DNA from: Icerya purchasi
Taxonomy: Eukaryota; Arthropoda; Insecta; Hemiptera; Monophlebidae
Direction of reading: 5' to 3'
Assembly (NCBI GenBank): GCA_039619475.1
Contig: CM077115.1
Span: 25,433,083 to 25,497,082 of the forward strand
DNA: 64,000 nucleotides
The notes under the pieces are model-generated. The model saw only the letters and a program-made list of their open reading frames with translations, ran no database searches and had not been told where the DNA came from. Position numbers and translations under genes: made by a program. This document shows positions 60,831-64,000 of this stretch, piece by piece. Position 1 is the first letter of the stretch; every line of letters starts with the position of its first letter.

Positions 60831-63800
60831 GACCCCTGATTTTCTATTAATACTTTGTTATTTTTACGCAATATCCCCGCTTTCATCTCCATTTTCAGAT
60901 GTATCAGAATACACATTTTTGTCCTTCTTACCGTGTTATTAAGTAAAGCTTTCTATCCAGCCCTATCGGAAAAAACTAGAAAAAAAAAAAAAAAAAACGT
61001 AATTATGAACCAATGTACACGAATTACGCGGTAAAATATTATTGCTGTAACACCTTTTCAAGAAAGGGTTACCTGGAACAGGTGGCCACTACAACAAGGG
61101 GTATGTATGTATATAAAACGGATCACCACCGCTAATAATCTATACCTTTACGTCGCGTAGTCTGGCCGATTAGATACGCAATATTAAGCAAATGAGAACA
61201 ATAGAAAAACAAGCGCTACAAAGAATAGACGTTCACGGCGCATTTAGTGTACGACTACCGCAAGCTGGATGGAGCAAGCTGACTCTCGGTAATTCCCGAC
61301 AAGTGCACATTATCGGAGAAGATGAGTCCCGAAATCGAGACTGCGTGTCTATCTATAATTCTCCCCATGAGAATCGTTTAAAAATATTCATTCCAATTGA
61401 TGATTGCATTCGGATTTAGGATTTAAAACGAAGTTATTTAATCGCGGCCATTTAGTTAACAATTGGAATTCTTCGCTGATTTGATAAACATAACCAAAAG
61501 TTACCATACCGATAAAACAAATACTTCAAAAAATTCGATTTAAAATTTCAGTTTCGGAAAAAATTTATATAATCGTGCCACTAACAGTTTAAAAGATTTC
61601 GAGTAAGACCGTAATGAAAAATGGGAGGAAAAAAAAAATCGCATCTAAAGTGAATTTCTACGTGGATGGTTAATGTAATATTGTGTTCGTTTTACATTTG
61701 AAGATTTTCAAACGTAAATTTTACGTGCAGGGATTTATTTATTTTGTTTTTATTTCCGCAAAAGGCTTATTTCATCTATCGCATTAATTGACAGTAATAT
61801 TTTGTACGCTTTTCCATTGGCCTAGCGAGAAGTTATAAATACAAAGAGAATAGCGATTAAGAAATTTATTGTAATTAGGCCAGCGAAAAATTAGATTAAA
61901 AAAATTTGAAATTCGCGAATTACTCAATTGACTTTTATTAAACTACAGGCGTGAATAATGAGATTTTATAATACGTAATGCAATACGGTCAACGTACAAA
62001 ACCCGCATTTTAACAGTTTAAATATCCCCTTTTTCATTACCGTAACGCGGGTTTACGCGAATGGAAAACAACCTAAATGTATCGAAAAAAATTAGAAAAA
62101 TACTACTGATCAAAGCTTAGATGAAACCAGCCGAGGCAAATTCTCCGTTATTTTTCCGGCACGATTCGCGCCGATGACGCGGAAGCGGTAGCAAGAAGTG
62201 CGGAAAAGTCGATGGCAAAATCGGAAGAAACAACATTCCAGTTTGGCGGATGTGATAATAGACTTCGGGGGGGATGTTCTTCTAAAGAATACGTCAGAAT
62301 TGCGTGAATAATACACACCGGATATCGCACACGATCGCGCGACATTTCTATGAAGAGGCTATTAGCACGATTAAATGATGATGGTGATATTTCAATGCGA
62401 TAATTACGTGTCGGGAATTGTGCGGTTTAGGTACGCTAACAGAAAATAAGTAATTTGCAGAAATGTTTGCAATAATTTCTACACAGTGATTTAACAAGAC
62501 GGAAAATTGAGTATCGACTGCTAAAATATCAAGATACACGTATATTCCTCAATTTACAAAAACAGGATGAATCGTAATAAAACATATCACACATCCGTCG
62601 TGCATTAATTACCGAAGGAACTATTCTCCTATTCCTTTTCTCGCTCTCACGTATGTGTCAATATACACATGGGGAAGTATATATTTACATTATAAGAATT
62701 GTTTCGGTAAATCGAATAAAATTAGAACATATGTCACATGCGGCGTCAAATTAATAGGAAAAAAAAGAACAGAATTTCTCAAAAGAGCACTTCGAATACC
62801 GCAATAAAAGCAGCAGTACCGTGGCCAACACTGGAAAATATTACTAAAAACACAAAAACCAACTTCGCGATCCGTATTTAACATTCTGTATAAATTTCAA
62901 CAACCGATTATGACAGAGTCTTTCGTCTCCGCGCAACACATACTTAACTCATCCATCAGCTGATTCGATCAAAAGATTAGCATCGCATTATCCTTCACCA
63001 AATACTCCGCATATTACTCTCTTCCACCGAAACCTCTTAACTAATATTATAGTCTAACATTATTTCACAAATTCTCCAAATGAATTATCCACGTTAAGAG
63101 CTACATTTTTATCCTCGCAACCAAAAATGATTACACTTTTACAATAACCGTTAGAAGTATCAGTCCAGTTAATGGTTATGTTTAAAAAAAAAAAAGAAAG
63201 TGATAATATTAATCAAAAAAATTAAAAAATATGTACAACGGAAGACATGTTTTTATGACAGCCGGTGAAAAACAAGCAAAGAGCAGGATGAGTGAAACGT
63301 AAAGATGACCGCTGGGGATAGAGGTAATAATGTAAAGCAATAGTTAAAATCCCATGAACGGTGAGTGATAAGGGCATATTGAAGGAGCTGGGGACTGTGA
63401 AAAGAAAGAAATAATGGGTCAGACAAATGCGTGCTCGAAAAGGATTAGCACTTAATTAATAAATAAACGAATAACGATTTGATTTGATTTGGGCAATTTC
63501 ACACCGGTACGGATAATAGTGTGACTAATTTAAGCTGGGCGCAGAATTATTAAAAAAAAAAACAAAAAAAAAAAAAACGAAAGTCCTTAAGGTCGATTTT
63601 TTTTTCTTTAAAAATACACATTTGTAGGTTTTTAGCGAGCACTGAAATAATCAGTCACTTAAATAACAATGACGTCATATCATTTTACTGAAGAAAAAGG
63701 AAAGTAATAAGTTACGTTCGCATGCAATGGAGCGAAAGAGAGACATTGCCTGAACCATTCGTTAACAATTTTCATCTCTTACTAATCGAACATCAAACAG

Positions 63801-64000
63801 TGAACGTTTAAAGGGAGCACTCACGATTATCAGGGAAGAGACAACCGTCACAGCCGGGTAATAAGTTCGAAAGAGATGTAAATGATGGTCGTAACTAGAA
63901 TGGCCAAGGAAACCAATACCATGGCGTGAAATTGTAGAAAAATGAAAATACACCGTACGAACAGGAAGTATCTGCTAAGCAAAGTATACTGAGGTTGAAA
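60831..64000. other. AT-rich noncoding
   Basis: No gene recognised. A 75-codon plus-strand frame at 61192-61419 has no known relatives and no good splice context. A-tracts lie at 60979-60996 and 63550-63577. Confidence 0.4.

Noticed and set aside
61192..61419. 75-codon plus-strand frame as a gene
   Set aside because: Unrecognised, short, no splice or promoter support.

Overview
The window is AT-rich animal DNA. Its repeats and its one recognisable host exon point to an arthropod, probably an insect. The evidence is four mariner-type transposons (one of the mauritiana/Mos1 kind), a BEL/Pao LTR retrotransposon, a Mutator-like element with a FLYWCH finger, jockey-like LINE ends, and an exon that reads as a furin-type proprotein convertase prodomain. 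I cannot assign order or species. No bacterial features, CRISPR arrays, rRNA or tRNA genes are visible.

Host gene. The only well-supported host coding sequence is a 105-base phase-0 exon at 2538-2642 on the minus strand, with good splice sites on both sides. It encodes the middle of a furin/PC5-like prodomain. The 61 kb to its right is upstream of it in gene orientation. It is probably a large intron plus 5' flank, since no other furin exon could be recognised there. A 27-base microexon (35093-35119) and a TATA/donor pair (58399-58480) on the same strand are weak candidates for other parts of the transcript.

Mobile elements, left to right: a fold-back element (131-1126, TTA duplications); a hAT-like end (3975-4135); a Mutator-like element (4700-6742, 8-bp duplications); direct repeat A copy 1 (8065-8565); a TE 3' tail (12750-12863); repeat A copy 2 (13890-14420); mariner 1, mauritiana type with two stops (17267-18553); a BEL/Pao element on the minus strand that has lost reverse transcriptase, RNase H and integrase (18832-23089); a deleted mariner relic (23865-24835); repeat B copy 1 (27103-27513); a nested fold-back (29400-30420); a LINE end (30500-31394); a second TE tail (32465-32578); repeat B copy 2 (35699-36085); a jockey-like LINE end (38629-39393); a GGGGCACACC-ended DNA transposon whose transposase gene is broken by a ~400-bp palindrome (40076-42673); mariner 2 with one stop (42817-44120); a 300-bp hAT-like MITE (57523-57822); and mariner 3, uninterrupted, nested inside an older repeat (59133-60451).

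The rest (notably 8.6-12.7, 44.1-52.3, 52.4-57.5 and 60.8-64 kb) is AT-rich noncoding sequence with microsatellites, homopolymer runs and small palindromes. Some blocks look constrained and may hold regulatory elements (33.7 and 52.7-53.2 kb). Nothing here is a proven new biological system. The most unusual objects are the palindrome-split transposase element at 40-42.7 kb and the BEL element whose polymerase core has been replaced by an unrelated acidic/serine-coding segment.
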